Source: Coprinopsis marcescibilis (taxonomy: Eukaryota; Basidiomycota; Agaricomycetes; Agaricales; Psathyrellaceae). Taken from it: a stretch of 64,000 bases of DNA. Below, piece by piece: positions 50,192 through 62,159 of this stretch. Position 1 is the first letter of the stretch; each line of letters starts with the position of its first letter. The notes beneath the pieces are model-generated. The model ran no database searches and was not told where the DNA came from. It was given only the letters and a program-made list of their open reading frames with translations. Location: the NCBI GenBank assembly GCA_004369085.1, contig ML210155.1, positions 124,001-188,000 of the forward strand, written 5' to 3'. The position numbers and the translations under genes were made by a program.

Positions 50192-50589
50192 GGTATTGGC
50201 TCTTAAATTCTACCTCGTTACCCCGTTCCTAACATTTATTTTTTGGTAAGGTACCTGTGTTCCCTTGATGTTCTCTTGCTTTTATATGCTATCCGAATCA
50301 TTGCTATCCTATGTTATCCCCTCGCTCTATTTGTGCTTTTATATTGTATTGCATATGTTTCTTTGTCCTCCTAGTATGTTGTGCCCCCTTCAACAGTATA
50401 TATTTCACGCAGATCTTGGATCGTTCTATTTGGAAAAGCTGGCTGTCAGTTTGCAAGGGGGGCATTCGCCTTGTTGGACGACTAGCCGGCATCTGCTGTG
50501 TTTCATCTGGGCCTCAATTCTTCGGCATATGCCGCCCAAAATCAACCTTCGTGTCCGCTTGCTTACTTCTTCTGCCTTTCACTTTCGCC
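50192..50589. other. Intergenic region
   Basis: T-rich, likely 3' UTR of helicase C and promoter of the F-box gene. Nothing else seen. Confidence 0.4.
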
Positions 50590-53563
50590 ATGGTCCCTGA
50601 GTTAAATGGGGCTTTGATATCCAACGGCCACCGTCAACTAAAGGTGTGTGCTGTACCATTCTGTACAACAAGATGTATATAAGGAGACTTACACCATAAT
50701 ATCATCCGCGCACAGAACTCGAGTTGCGCCAAAAGTAATCATCTCCCAGCCACGGTCTTGGAGCGTGTTTTCGAAAGAGCGCTACCTCCAGACTATCTTG
50801 CCGGAGGAATCCCCTTGCCAGCTGGCAATCAGGACTCTCTTGGGTCCTTACTAATAAAACAAAAGCAGGCGCTGTCCTTGGTTTGCAAATCATGGCACAC
50901 AGCAGCAACCCGCTTCCTTTACGAGGAAGTTCTTATTCAACGGCGTCATCAAGGACTGGCACTGCTCGAAACTTTAAAACACAAGAAATCTGTTCGGTCT
51001 CTGGTCCGACGTATCCGCATGATGTGCCCCGTATATGAGTGGCACCGTCAAGAATTTCGGGCTGTCATTCAGGAGATTTTTGCTCTTTGCCCGGAAATCG
51101 TTGTCGCAAGTCTCACCAACTCAACGGTTCTGGCATTGCTTCAGCCATTAGCGGAGCTTCCATTGACCTTATTCCCAACCTCCATCACTCGCTTGGACTT
51201 TGTGCATGGTAATGTGTCTCTGCCAGGGGAGTGCTCATACCACCCATGTGCTTACCTGCGTGACTTGGCCGTCCACCTATCCCAGACCTTGGTTCATCTT
51301 ACTTTCGACCTCCCAACTTCGTGTCCTTTCGTGCTTTCTTCACTCAAAAACGCGAGCTTTCCGCGTTTGGAGACTCTTTCAGTCGCGCTATCCAATGACG
51401 TTCTCAGCCAAATGAGAGCTGTGACAACATGGTCGATGCCTTCCCTGCGCGCGTTCAGCTTCCGAAACTGCGACGGGGCCAATACCAGGAGGGGTGTCCT
51501 CGGTTTCCTCCGCAAACACGGCCAATCCCTTCGATACCTTCAAATCCAAGCACATTCTCCGAACAAACGCGGAGCGCAAAAACATGTACAAGAGCTCATT
51601 GACGCCTGTCCTCAGCTCCATCACTTGGTTATTTCCTCTCAATTTCTGAATTTGGTACACCCTACCATTCAGTGGCTAGACGTGTGGATTCCGTTCCAGC
51701 AGAGCGAAGGTCCGAGCTCAACCACCGACGACTCAACGTCCGATATGGACTCGGAAACCTCGGATGACGAGTACCCTGCCAATGCCCAGGCGCTTCCAAT
51801 CAGCCGAAACCTTCCTCAAGAACTTTTCTTTGTCACAGACCTGCCTCTGGTACTACCACCGCATGGACAAAAGAATTATGAACTGAAGTTTTGCGACTTC
51901 AATCTTCAATGTTGTGATGGGAATGTAACATTCCGCGACCCATCGCGTAACAACATGACCAAAAAAATCCTCGCTTGGAGGCTTGAAACCAATCGAAAGG
52001 ACAGGCACTTTAAGGAAGCGGTATTCACGGATGGCGACGAGGATGGTCCATTCGTGGGTGACTCTGATACCGAGTCGACGTGGGCAGATCTGGACGCTAC
52101 AAACAAATTGGATATCACGGACCAGCCTCAAAGCTCACATCAGGTACTTGACACGCACAGTTCTCTAGCACATCATGTACTAATTGTTTGCTTAACAGGG
52201 GGCGTATCGGGGACCCATCGAGTCACTTCCTCTCGAAGTCGTGGAATTGATATTCGATCGCACTTTGCCGCCCACCTATCTGCTCCACAACGTCAGTTCC
52301 AATATCAGCAGTCATAACACATTTGCATCTTTGCTCTTACAGCAGCAGAAAGCTCTGGTACTGATATGCAAGTCGTGGTATCTCCTGGCTATGCGGTACC
52401 TTTACTCGGATATATTCATCCACTGGGTGACTCAGTTACCCAAAATCCTCCGAACTGTGCAAGAGAACCCGCAACTGGGGTGTCTGGTAAAGCGAGTCCA
52501 CCTCCGCTTCGACTGCATAAAGCGAAAGGAATCCCTGCGGGCAGGTTTAGCACGTAATCTGTCACTGCTACTCTCCAGGTGCCCGAACCTGGTTGGGACT
52601 TATGTTGCGGAACTCAGTCTACCGGCCTTCCTTGGTCCGGGCACCCCAACAACCTCCTTTCTCAAATCAATGACCCACCTCGAATTCATCAACGTCCCTT
52701 TCTGGGCTCAACTTGGGCCAAGTTCCCTAGCAGAGGCAAATCTCCCACGTCTTGTTCCAACCTTTTCGGCCAACATCGTGCATTTGAGGTTAGATCTCCC
52801 ATTCGGCGATAGTAGCCCTACATTCGACAGCGACCAAATCTTCGATTTTCCGCTACTCCACTCGCTCTCGCTCGGTATTCGTTCGGGAAACCAGACGCTG
52901 GTGAGGTTTCGGCGCTTATCGAAATGGAAGCTGCCTTCATTACGCAAGCTTACGGTGACAGCGCTTCACGATCGCGGCCAGCAAGGCTTCGGTGCCTTGT
53001 TCATCCTCGACATTCTCAAGGATCATGGAAAACGATTGACGTATCTCCATCTCAACTGGATACACGTCAAGGATATCCAATCCTACCTCGATCAATGCCC
53101 TCAACTCGAACACCTCGCAATCCCCTCCTGCAAAAACATCGAAGACAAGTTTGCTCCTCATGCCAGTCTCAAATGGATCGACTTCTGGGTTGATATCTGG
53201 GAGGCCGTCTCTTACCATAGAGGCTATCGAGAAGTCCTGGAAAAGCCCAGGCCGGATGACGTGCCAACTGTGGAGAAGTTGCGGTCGAAAGGGCTCAAAT
53301 CACTCGAGGGCATTCGACGATTGGGCTCGGAACTTAATTACGACGTTATCGACCTTCCACTCAGGATACCGCCACCCTCCGGCTTCAGGAAGGAGGATGG
53401 CTTCGAGATAAAGTACTTTGACTATCATCTGCGGTGCAAGGACTGCACCATTGGGTTTGTGAAGTCGCGATTGCCAGATGATGATGGTCCAGTGGACGAT
53501 TTGAGGAGTGACGAAGGGGCTGACTTGGGTGACGACGATGACGACGAGGATTTTGAAGGTTGA
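50590..53563 (+). CDS. Two-unit F-box protein (tandem fusion)
   Basis: Three exons join in phase 0: 50590-50643, 50716-52143, 52199-53563, giving 948 residues. Exon 1 encodes an 18-residue leader (MVPELNGALIS...). Exon 2 encodes an F-box (HLPATVLERVFERALPP, LSLVCKSWHTAATRFLY) plus leucine-rich-type repeats and an acidic linker (TDDSTSDMDSETSDDE). Exon 3 encodes a second F-box (SLPLEVVELIFDRTLPP, LVLICKSWYLLAMRYLY) with its own repeats and an acidic C-terminus. No stop ends unit 1 before the intron, and exon 3 has no in-frame ATG ahead of its F-box, which supports one fused protein over two genes. It would bind Skp1, perhaps twice. Substrate unknown; readthrough fusion versus fixed gene needs transcripts. 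Confidence 0.75.
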
Positions 53564-53648
53564 TCTCACATGGTAGTCTGGACTGCTCTTGTAGTGTATT
53601 GGACCTTTGTCCATGACTTCAGTTCAATCATTCGTGTATACATATAAA

Positions 53649-53822
53649 ATGACAGAGGAAGATATTTCCGAAGTTCTTCGAACGAGACTGCAATATTTGG
53701 ATAAGAGTGAGTATGCCTCGCACGCCTTGCTACTAGAACCCTCTACTGGTTTTTGTATTTAAATGTTCTGTGGCGATTTTACGGCGCCAATAGCGTGGCT
53801 TGCAAAGGAGGATTACCCTTGA
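53649..53822 (+). other. Possible spliced upstream ORF, 28 codons
   Basis: ATG 53649 opens MTEEDISEVLRTRLQYLDK, a clean helical peptide, followed by a strong donor (GTGAGT) and a possible acceptor CCAATAG at 53793 that adds WLAKEDYP and a stop. It lies 138 bases before the start of the coiled-coil gene, so it may be a uORF in its leader, or a chance frame. Confidence 0.3.
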
Positions 53823-53959
53823 TGATCGCATGATCGCCGTCGCTGGCACCGGCGTTCCGGAACGTCATACACACTGGGCAATCGGCCTGGATGCAACTTC
53901 TCTAAGCCACCATCCCTCCCCAACGACGACACTGGCGTTCGAGTCAGATTACAACCGAA

Positions 53960-55378
53960 ATGTCTTATTCACCGCCGATTAGACGTTTATCATCTGCAAG
54001 CAGTAGCAGTCGTCACCAGGAGGACCTCATTAACGCATACGAGGCTGAGGAGGAGCGAATTATCAATCTTTTATCAAGGAAATTGGAGCAGGTGCACGAT
54101 ATTATCTCGTATCTAGGGCATTGCACTGTGACTGACTCGATACCCTTGGACTTTTCTCTCAATCTCTCCATCCAAAGCTTCGTCAAGAGAAAATAGGGCT
54201 GGAAAACGCATTGGAAGCAGAATCAGAATCCCATGTCAATAGACTGTCTAGAGAGTTGTCTGCTTTACGAATCGCCCAACAGCAGCTCCAGCAGCAGACG
54301 AACGGAAATACTGCTGGCCCTAGTAACGGCGGCTTCAACGCAGCGGGCGTTTCTCCAGAAACGAGAGTAGGGTTCCGCACGTTCATGAACGGAAGTAACC
54401 CTGCCGAGCCCAGTGCTGAATCCCTCTTGGAAACGCTTAGGCACGAGAATGAACAACTGCGGAATAGATTGGTTGACACAGAACGAGAGTACGTTCGGAT
54501 CACCAGACTGAACGACATTTATCGAGAAGAACTCATAGAGCACAGGCGGAGGGTAAGAGCTCATGCCTTTAATGTCGGGTATAATATGCTGAAGCATCGC
54601 CCAGCAAGGACTTTCTATTGATCACCTAATAGGTATGTCACCGGAGCCTCTGTCCCAGCCAACACACCAGCGACCGCAGTCGAATGGATCATCGCCTTCA
54701 ACATCGGCATATCACGTCTCAACTCTTGCGACAAGGTCATCACATCATCCACAAGGTGTACCAATACCACGGCACTCGCAAGTACATCGTGCTCCAAACC
54801 ACATTTCGTCCTCGGAGCTCAACACTCCACTGTCCCATTCTCCCGCTTCGTCGGAGTCTCCGTTCCCATTCTCTCCGGGTACCTCCATGCACACAAGTGG
54901 AACGAATGCATTCAGTGCGAACACTAATGTCACCAGTCCACCTTCCTCTGCATCACTTAACCACCCGCCACCTCTTTCGTTGACCTTGGGGCGAGGATTG
55001 ACATATCCTTCTGTTCCACCACCATCACTCTCGTCCTCATTTGGCTCGCCCACGGTGTCCTTCCACATGCCTCATCGTGACGCGTCGCTGTCCCCGGTGG
55101 AGCCGCTTAGTCGGCGGAATTCAACGGCACGCCGAGCCAGCTTGTCTAGAGGTGGCAGTCGGAGAGCCAGTCTCGATTTTGGAGCTCGAGTTGCGGAGAC
55201 TGGGACCTTGGTCCCTAGGGCCGGAAGGAGCAGAGCTGGGAGTCAGAGTGTGGCATTGGAAGCGACCGCGGAAGTGTTTGACGACGATATTAGTGTGATC
55301 AGCGAAGGAAACACTGTTGATGGGATTCAAAGTTTGACCAGTGGGAAGGGTAGTGGGGATGAGGGGCCTTCAGCGTGA
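53960..55378 (+). CDS. Coiled-coil, Ser/Pro-rich hypothetical protein
   Basis: Start ATG 53960 (MSYSPPIRRLSSASS). An N-terminal coiled coil runs through EEDLINAYEAEEERIINLLSRKLEQ, then LRQEKIGLENALEAESESH and, after a Gly/Ser spacer, LLETLRHENEQLRNRLVDTE. Intron 1 follows EQ (GTGCAC...CCAAAG, restoring LRQEK). Intron 2 follows HRRR; the common-looking acceptor TAATAG breaks the frame, while CTGTCCCAG just downstream keeps it. The second half is disordered, Ser/Pro/His-rich, with RRxS sites (RRNSTARRAS, SRRAS) suited to basophilic kinases. No known domain. I believe it is a conserved basidiomycete protein, possibly cytoskeletal or scaffold-like; that is inference. Confidence 0.75.
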
Positions 55379-56104
55379 AGTATATACTGGCTTTTATCCG
55401 TCCGAGACACCTTGTACATTATTTTGCATATTATAGCGACTTCTGGTTGACATCGATGCTCTTTTTTTCATGAGGTTGAAGGCCATCGGCTGCCACGGCA
55501 TGTGGACACATTTTTAGTATCGGTTTTGAAATTCATATGCCTTCTCAATTGGAGTGTAGACACTGATCAAACATCTTAACATTGTTGCATCTGAAATCTG
55601 ACCAGTGGGTACTCGTATGGCGGGATGGTTCCAAGAAACACTCATGGGCAGACACGGCCACCTGCCTCACCACCTCTCACCACCCACCAGGGCAGAGGGA
55701 AGCAGGGGTTTCAAAAACAGTAAGTGCAAGTGCAGAGGGCTAGTAATACTCTGTATTTCATTCTTCTCCGTTTACAGACTTGAACTGAAAATGAGTGGTG
55801 TACAGGTCTGGGTATTACTGGGGAAAGTCTACTGTTAACCTTTTAGCAAGACTGCTGAATTCTACTTCCGTTGCCGTAGCGGGTGTGCGGGCAAGAAACC
55901 GTTCGGCCCTATTCTTATTCCACCCTATTCTAGCCTATTCTGCCCTTGACTCTGACAGGATGGCTGGGAATGGTTTCTTGGCCTCCGCTTAGGGGTAAAC
56001 TTGATTCCCAAGCCAAGCTGACGGCTCTTGGAAGCGTCCCTGGAACCATTTCCTCATCTTCCCCAAGATCTCCCACCCACTCCATTTCAACCGCTACGAC
56101 AAAT
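55379..56104. other. Intergenic region
   Basis: 3' UTR of the coiled-coil gene and promoter of hydrolase 1. Short frames only; no RNA gene seen. Confidence 0.4.
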
Positions 56105-57686
56105 ATGTTCGTCCAAGTTTCCTGCCCCTCGGGTACCCATGATTTCGCCTACTCGATTGCGACCCCAACATCGGCATCTGCGACTACTATAGAACCTGAC
56201 TTGCCATCTGTCTTGTTCATCCATTCTGGGTACGCGGCACAGGAGGTCTTTGAATGTAAGTAGTATCGCGTCTCTAACAAGGACATGCTCCTGAAATGAT
56301 GTGTATTGGTCGACGCTATCCTTCGCTTTCGTTGAATTGGTTCTGATCCGTTCTGGTATTGCCTTCTAGCTCAATTCTCAGATCCCCAACTAAGGCGTTT
56401 CAACCTGGTTGCTGTGGATCTCTTGGGTAACGGGAGTACTCGAGGCTTTGTTGGGACGGATCGATACACCCCTGCAGAGACGGCAGTGGATCTCAAATTA
56501 GTTATCGTACGTTGATTGAAGAGTTCACCTTTTTATTCGATGATCTGGATCCTTGTTCTTGCTTGGTTGTTAGGATGCACTCGGTCTCCCAGCATGTCAC
56601 GTATTCGGCTTATCGCTCGGAAGTACCGTCGGACTCGAACTGGCGTGGAGATACCCTAGCTATATTCTCTCCCTGACGATCTGCTCTCCAATAACACCAA
56701 CGGAGGTGAGTTACCCCGCCAATCTGTGTACGGAACGTACGGGTTCTGATAAATAGTCTAGACGGCGGATGTGGCAGCTGGACGCGCTGAGGTTTTCGAA
56801 TGTTGGTCTGAGACATTTAAGCTGGAACGATCGGACGAAGATGAAGGGAGTGTGAGGCAGAAGCAACAGGAATTGCTGAACGACATGCTATGCGGTGCTT
56901 CGCAACTGGTGAACAATGAACATAGTCGATTGGCATATGCGTGAGTTGTGTTCATGTTTGAGGTCGTTTCGAGTTCGGGGTGCTGAAGCGGGGCTCTTTA
57001 GTCTAGGTGTTTGCGGGATGGTGCGGTCTATTGACATCTGGTCTGGAACCAAGGAAAAGCTGAAGAAGAGCCATGATTCGTGCATCCGTTGGTTCACCGA
57101 GCGGAAAGCCATTCCTACCGATTCTTTGGCGCAGGTGGGTATAGTCTTTTGAAAAGGGGAATACACCCAGAGTTCCTGATCCAGTTCTCGCCTAGATCAA
57201 ATGTCCTGTGCAGGTTGTCCATTGCTCGGAGGATGTTGGGTACTCCGTCGAGGTTGCTGAAGCCCTGCGAGACGAATTGAAGGCCGCTGGCATTGCTGTT
57301 TCACTGTACAGCGTTTCCGGCCCGCACTATGGAAATTTCACCCACCCTCAAGCGTACGCTCTCTCTCTCTCTCGGTTCTGACGATGTCACTCATATGTCT
57401 GGTTAGAATCAACCCACTCTTGCGCGACATTGTACTTTCTGTCTCTGTCCTGGAGGCCGATGCGCTTCCAGCACCGGAACCAGCATTTGATAATGGCAAG
57501 ATGGAGACACCGTGGACGGAATTATTCATGAGGTTTGGGTATGATCCTCGAAAAGATACCAAAAACAATGGCGGGTGCGGCTTTGACAGTCCAGAGTCGG
57601 TCGTGGCACCACCAGTGTTTGGCTCGTGGTTTGATATCTCACCTGTTGTTCCTGAACAACGTACACAACCGTATGGGGCGCAATAA
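56105..57686 (+). CDS. Alpha/beta hydrolase 1
   Basis: Start ATG 56105 (MFVQVSCPSGTHDF). The exons join to a single-domain alpha/beta hydrolase: strand with LPSVLFIHSGYAAQEVFE (HSG near the oxyanion hole), DLLGNGSTRG, nucleophile elbow GLSLGS (Ser), lid region, acid strand VVHCSEDVGYS (Asp) and catalytic His in SGPHYGNFTHP. A complete triad is therefore visible. Introns after VFE, VI, TPTE, AYA, LAQ and HPQA keep frame. The family is broad (esterases, epoxide hydrolases, haloperoxidase-like), so the substrate is unknown. No signal peptide, so cytosolic. The C-terminal tail after KMETPWTEL is a clade-specific extension shared with the paralogue at 62160. Confidence 0.85.
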
Positions 57687-59972
57687 CTTGGAATCAGGAT
57701 GGAATGCCCAGTATATCACACATCTATTGTGGCGCGGGAGAGGAACGGGGAGGATTTACCGGATGTACACCATGGTGATTGCTCTGGGAAGTGGACGATT
57801 ATGGTTATGCTTCGAATTTCTATCTAAGGCTTGCATTTTCTTTTTGGGTCTGACATTCTGTGTATTTGTATCGTTTTGGATGAGTGTAAAACGGACTCTT
57901 GATTTCATTATCAACTGCTTTATATAGCATGCTGTAATGTGAAAGTGTATAAATTTTCCGTAGAGCATTTTTTTCCTTTTTGAATTTCAGGTGCTTTATT
58001 GAAATCTCTCATGAAAATTAACAAGGTGAGAAGCTACGCATCTAGCGCCCGCCGATCTCGCATGTGTGGGTGGGAACCGAACGAATATGGGGAGTCCCTG
58101 CTTGCAACATGGCAATTGTATTGCTTGCAACGTTCAGCGGCAGGATATTGAACCATAAACATCCCACGTCGAGCGCAAAGGGCGCCGAAAGCATGCCAAT
58201 GAGGCCGAAGCTTGATTTGGAACATTGTCATGACCGTGACGAAAGGAAAGCCGCGTACCGACTTGTGACATTGTAGCTTGTCAATTTGCGATAGTGTACG
58301 AGCCCGCCCACTGAGGTTCCCTAGGGGTACTAGTATCTCTACATAGACCCACCAGTGGATAATCGGATGCGCTTGTTTGATTGCTGATATCTCGTTTGAC
58401 AGATGACCAAAGTGTAAGCCTGGTGAATGAATTAAAACACGGGCCTTGCACCTCCTCGCACTTGGCCCGACCGAACGTGATTCGGTGGCTGAAGCCCAGA
58501 TACCATTTGCCACGAGGCTAGTGTCGAGGCTTGTCGAGGGCCATGATTAGGCCGTAAGCTTTATGTACGCATACATAGGAACAACTTGTCTTTGAGGCTT
58601 TGGAGGGATTTGGGTGCCTTGTGATTTCCCATGGCACCAATAGCCAGATGATTGTTGGTATCGCATCCGAACTGTCAATTGCGTCGGCTGTTACCGTGCT
58701 GTCCGCCATCTGAACACCGTAGAGTAGCTAACTCCAGTTAACTCATAATTCTCAAGCAATTCCCAATCCAGGGGGAAGAGCAAAACCTAATACACCTGCT
58801 AATGCGTACCACCCTGTACAACTATTCCTTATGACTGATAGGTCTTCAGGTTATATTGTATCGGAGTACCTGTCCACGTTGTCTGCGTTGGAGGTCAGCG
58901 CTCAGCGCTCATGCCCCCCACGTGGAGGTGGACGATAGGACGGCTCCCTAAGGGTCCCTCGAGCCATCAGGTCGATCGACTTGATCCTCGTTGGGCGCTT
59001 ATACATCATGATGCAGCCCGACTGAATATCGCATTTTTCAGAGTCGTGGCAACCAATGATACTTTCTTGTGGCTTCTGATCCAAGTTGATAGAAATATTA
59101 CCGGCTCGGCTGACAGTCCAGAGTAATCCTTGGAGATCGCGTGAGTCCAAGACGAAACTTGCCGCTGCTTGCCGCCGATGGCAGCTGTACTCCGATCGTG
59201 GATCCTCGTGGGTGGTGAACAACTCAAAACGCTTCTCACCTCAATCTTATGATTCGTTCTCGTGGTCTGAAGGTCTCTAAGACTCTTCCTGATTGGCCGA
59301 CGCAACCGAGCCATTTTCCGAGTTTCAATGCTTATGTGCGCGTTAGCCCATTTCAAGGAGGTGTGGGGAAGAGCAACCTAGAGCAGCTGGGCGAGTATCC
59401 AGCTTGGAAGTTCTTCCCGCCTTCTCTCATTCACTCTGTGGTGTCAGATTCCACGCGGGCCCCTGGCCCTTGGCAACATCAGAACCCTTCTGACTGATTA
59501 CTTCATTGTATACACTCTCATCTCCGGCTTGATCTAGAGTTATGCCGCAGAATTTCGCCGCAGCCTCTGTAGGCTCCGAAAAGCCTCTCCCGGGCCTCCA
59601 GCTCGTCATAATGAAAACACCGCTCAACGCCACTCGGGGACTGTTGTAAAGTTGCAATTGGGTGACTCAGGGCGCCCTTACGATGTTGAGCTACAGGGAA
59701 GATGCAGTGGCTTGCTCGTGAGAGTGCCTTGCATTTCGTGGTTGTCAGATCGGCTAATCTGGGGAGCAAGGAACAGAGCTCAGGTCGTTGAGTTACGTGC
59801 ATCTGAAATTGGAGTGGAGCGAAGATATTTCCCCGCACTGCGCTTCTTAAAGGGAGGCTTCTCCTCGGGTTGTGGATTAGGGCTTTCACCTTTCGCTTGA
59901 CTCCTTGCTCTCACTTATTCCTTCCCCCTTCCCTTCTGCATTCCGTCTACCCTCCATCTCATCTTTCACGCG
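57687..59972. other. Intergenic stretch between hydrolase 1 and the membrane-protein gene
   Basis: Frames of 60-160 codons occur on both strands (largest minus 58034-58513, 159 codons) but overlap antisense to one another and show no family features or splicing. The last ~60 bases before 59973 are pyrimidine-rich, fitting a promoter/leader. No RNA gene or transposon ends seen. Confidence 0.4.
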
Positions 59973-61357
59973 ATGTCTGATGCTGCTGTTCCTCCACCGA
60001 TGGACCCTGCAACTCTGGCGGCACTTGAAGAACTTAACAAAACGTACCAAGTGTATTTCTTAGCTGCCTTCTGGGTAGAGGTAGGTTTCTGATTTGATGC
60101 CGTACTATCCCTCTGACTGTGTGCTAGGCGGTGGTCTATGGAATTTACTTGTCATTATTTATCAGCGCTATACGAATAATGACCAAAAAGCGTTCCTTGG
60201 ATCACTTTGCGTCTCGAGTGTTTCTGTCTGGGATTATTATTATGTTTATCTTGATCTCAATACACAATGGTGAGTGTACCTTCAAAAGTTTAGTGATTCC
60301 AGGGCGTTGAGGAGTCTATACAGCCAGCATCATTTACAAGATGATTCGGGCATACGCTCTTTTCATTGGGACCCCTCCAAATCTGCCCGTGGTATACTTC
60401 CAGGATTTTATAAAATGGGACAACTTTGCGCACCCGGTCATTCTTGCACTTCTGACGTGGCTTGGTGATTATTTAGTCGTGAGTAACGCTTTCAGCGGTG
60501 GGTTTCGTAGGCGCTAACCGAGCTGGACTTGTAGATCTATCGGTGTTTCTTGATTTGGCGACGGAATTACTATGTGATTCTGTTGCCTGCGTTCCTGCTC
60601 CTCGTTAGTCTCGGTGAGTTCTTTAAACTATACTGTACCATCAAGCGGCTGATACAACTGAGCTTAGGAACCACAAGTGTGAACCTATACTGGTTCCAAC
60701 ATCCCGATAGCATACCTTTCGACACAATGACTCACTTCTTGAACGTCATTTTTCCCGTGAACCTGATACAAAATATCCTTACAACCGGACTCATCGCTTT
60801 CAAGGTATGGAAGCAACATCGGGAGACACGAGCGTCTGGCTTGATGCTCGGCTCCAACATCGATCTCATCACAGTTCTCCGAATAGTGGTGGAGAGTGCA
60901 CTGATATACACCGTCGAGATGTTTGTGATGATCATAATGTTCTACAGGGCTCATCCGGGCCTTGTCATCGTTCAACATTTGCTTACTCCAAGTATCGGTG
61001 AGTCACCTTGTGGTATAGACGACTGGACCAAGTTAAATGATATGGGCTTTCTATTTTCTAGGGATCGTCTTCGTTCTCATTGCCGTTCGAGCTCATGTGG
61101 CCAAATCAGAGTCCGTTGCGAGGAACGCGTACCCATCGAATTCCATGTATCCTTCGTGGATGTCGGGGGATCGCGAGGAAGGAGGGCGTCGACCACCTAT
61201 GCCAATCATCACGACAGTCACCGAGCAGCATCACTTGGAGGATATGTCCCCGACGAAACTACGCACCGAACTTTCAGATTCCTATCGGTCTTCTCATGAA
61301 ACGGGGCGCAAAATTCACCACCATTTGGGATCAGATACCAAGTCCTCGCCTGTATAA
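59973..61357 (+). CDS. Multi-pass integral membrane protein, Agaricomycete-type, unknown function
   Basis: Start ATG 59973 (MSDAAVPPPMDP). Splicing several short introns gives a roughly 330-residue protein with about seven hydrophobic segments, among them AVVYGIYLSLFISAI, VFLSGIIIMFILISI, YVILLPAFLLLVSLG, VNLIQNILTTGLIAF, LIYTVEMFVMIIMFY and GIVFVLIAVRAHV. Conserved-looking loops include GDYLVIYRCFLIW and VWKQHRETRASG. The cytosolic tail is polar (SMYPSWMSGDREEG...). This layout matches a large, uncharacterised basidiomycete membrane family; some call them GPCR-like, but I see no diagnostic receptor motif. It sits between the two hydrolase paralogues on the same strand. Function unknown. Confidence 0.8.
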
Positions 61358-62159
61358 ATCCATCCTGGTTCTGTGGACTTTCCCTCTGTCACCTTTTCAT
61401 GACTTTTGGAGGTCGGATTTGTTTGTTCTCAACCTGTAGCCATACATATTGTTATCTTGTCTGCCCCTGCTTTGTCTTTTGTGCTTTTATACCACCATCA
61501 TGTATCATAGGAAGTCCGCGATGTTTTCACGGTATTAGAACCCAATATACCGCGTCAAATTACCACCGCGTTAAAACTTAAAGGATGTCAGGTGATGTAT
61601 CTAACGCGATGTTAATACCATTGGCGCTGGAAGGCCTCCCGCCATCATAGGCTTGGGGCTCGTATAACATGCCCCTATTTTGTCGCGATCAGGTGGACAA
61701 AATGGCGCCAAGCGCCCGCCACGCGATTTGAAATTCATTCATTTTTGATCTTTCAATCGGTAGTAAAGCTAACCTGTATACAGACACTGAGGAGCATGGA
61801 GGAGCGCGGAAATCGGCTTTCGGATTCGTTAAGCGCCAACCCAATCAGCGGTACGGAAGTATGCATCGAACAGAGTTCACACCTGTTCACACCGCGTTCT
61901 ATAGGAAAGGTTCTGAGATTTTTTCAAATGGCCGGCATATGGATTAGAGTGAAGCTGATCATGATACCCGCCTTGGGTGATGCGGCGACTGGAGGAAGGC
62001 GATATTTGGCTATATAGCTGAGCCTGTGGAGTTCGGAATAGATTATCTCAGTGTTTTCTTCCGTTCTCTTCCCCATCGCCTCCACTCACGCACTCACTCC
62101 TCCGTTTGGTCTATTGCCCAAATTATCTTTTCACAAGATAAAATACTCACATTGTGAAT
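61358..62159. other. Intergenic region upstream of hydrolase 2
   Basis: 3' UTR of the membrane-protein gene and a pyrimidine-rich promoter/leader region. A frame at 61745-62017 (90 codons) has no family features. Nothing else seen. Confidence 0.4.

Noticed and set aside
52241..53563. Second F-box unit as a separate gene
   Set aside because: Its apparent start is a GTG inside the F-box; no ATG precedes it in frame, and the upstream exon joins in phase 0, so fusion is the simpler reading.
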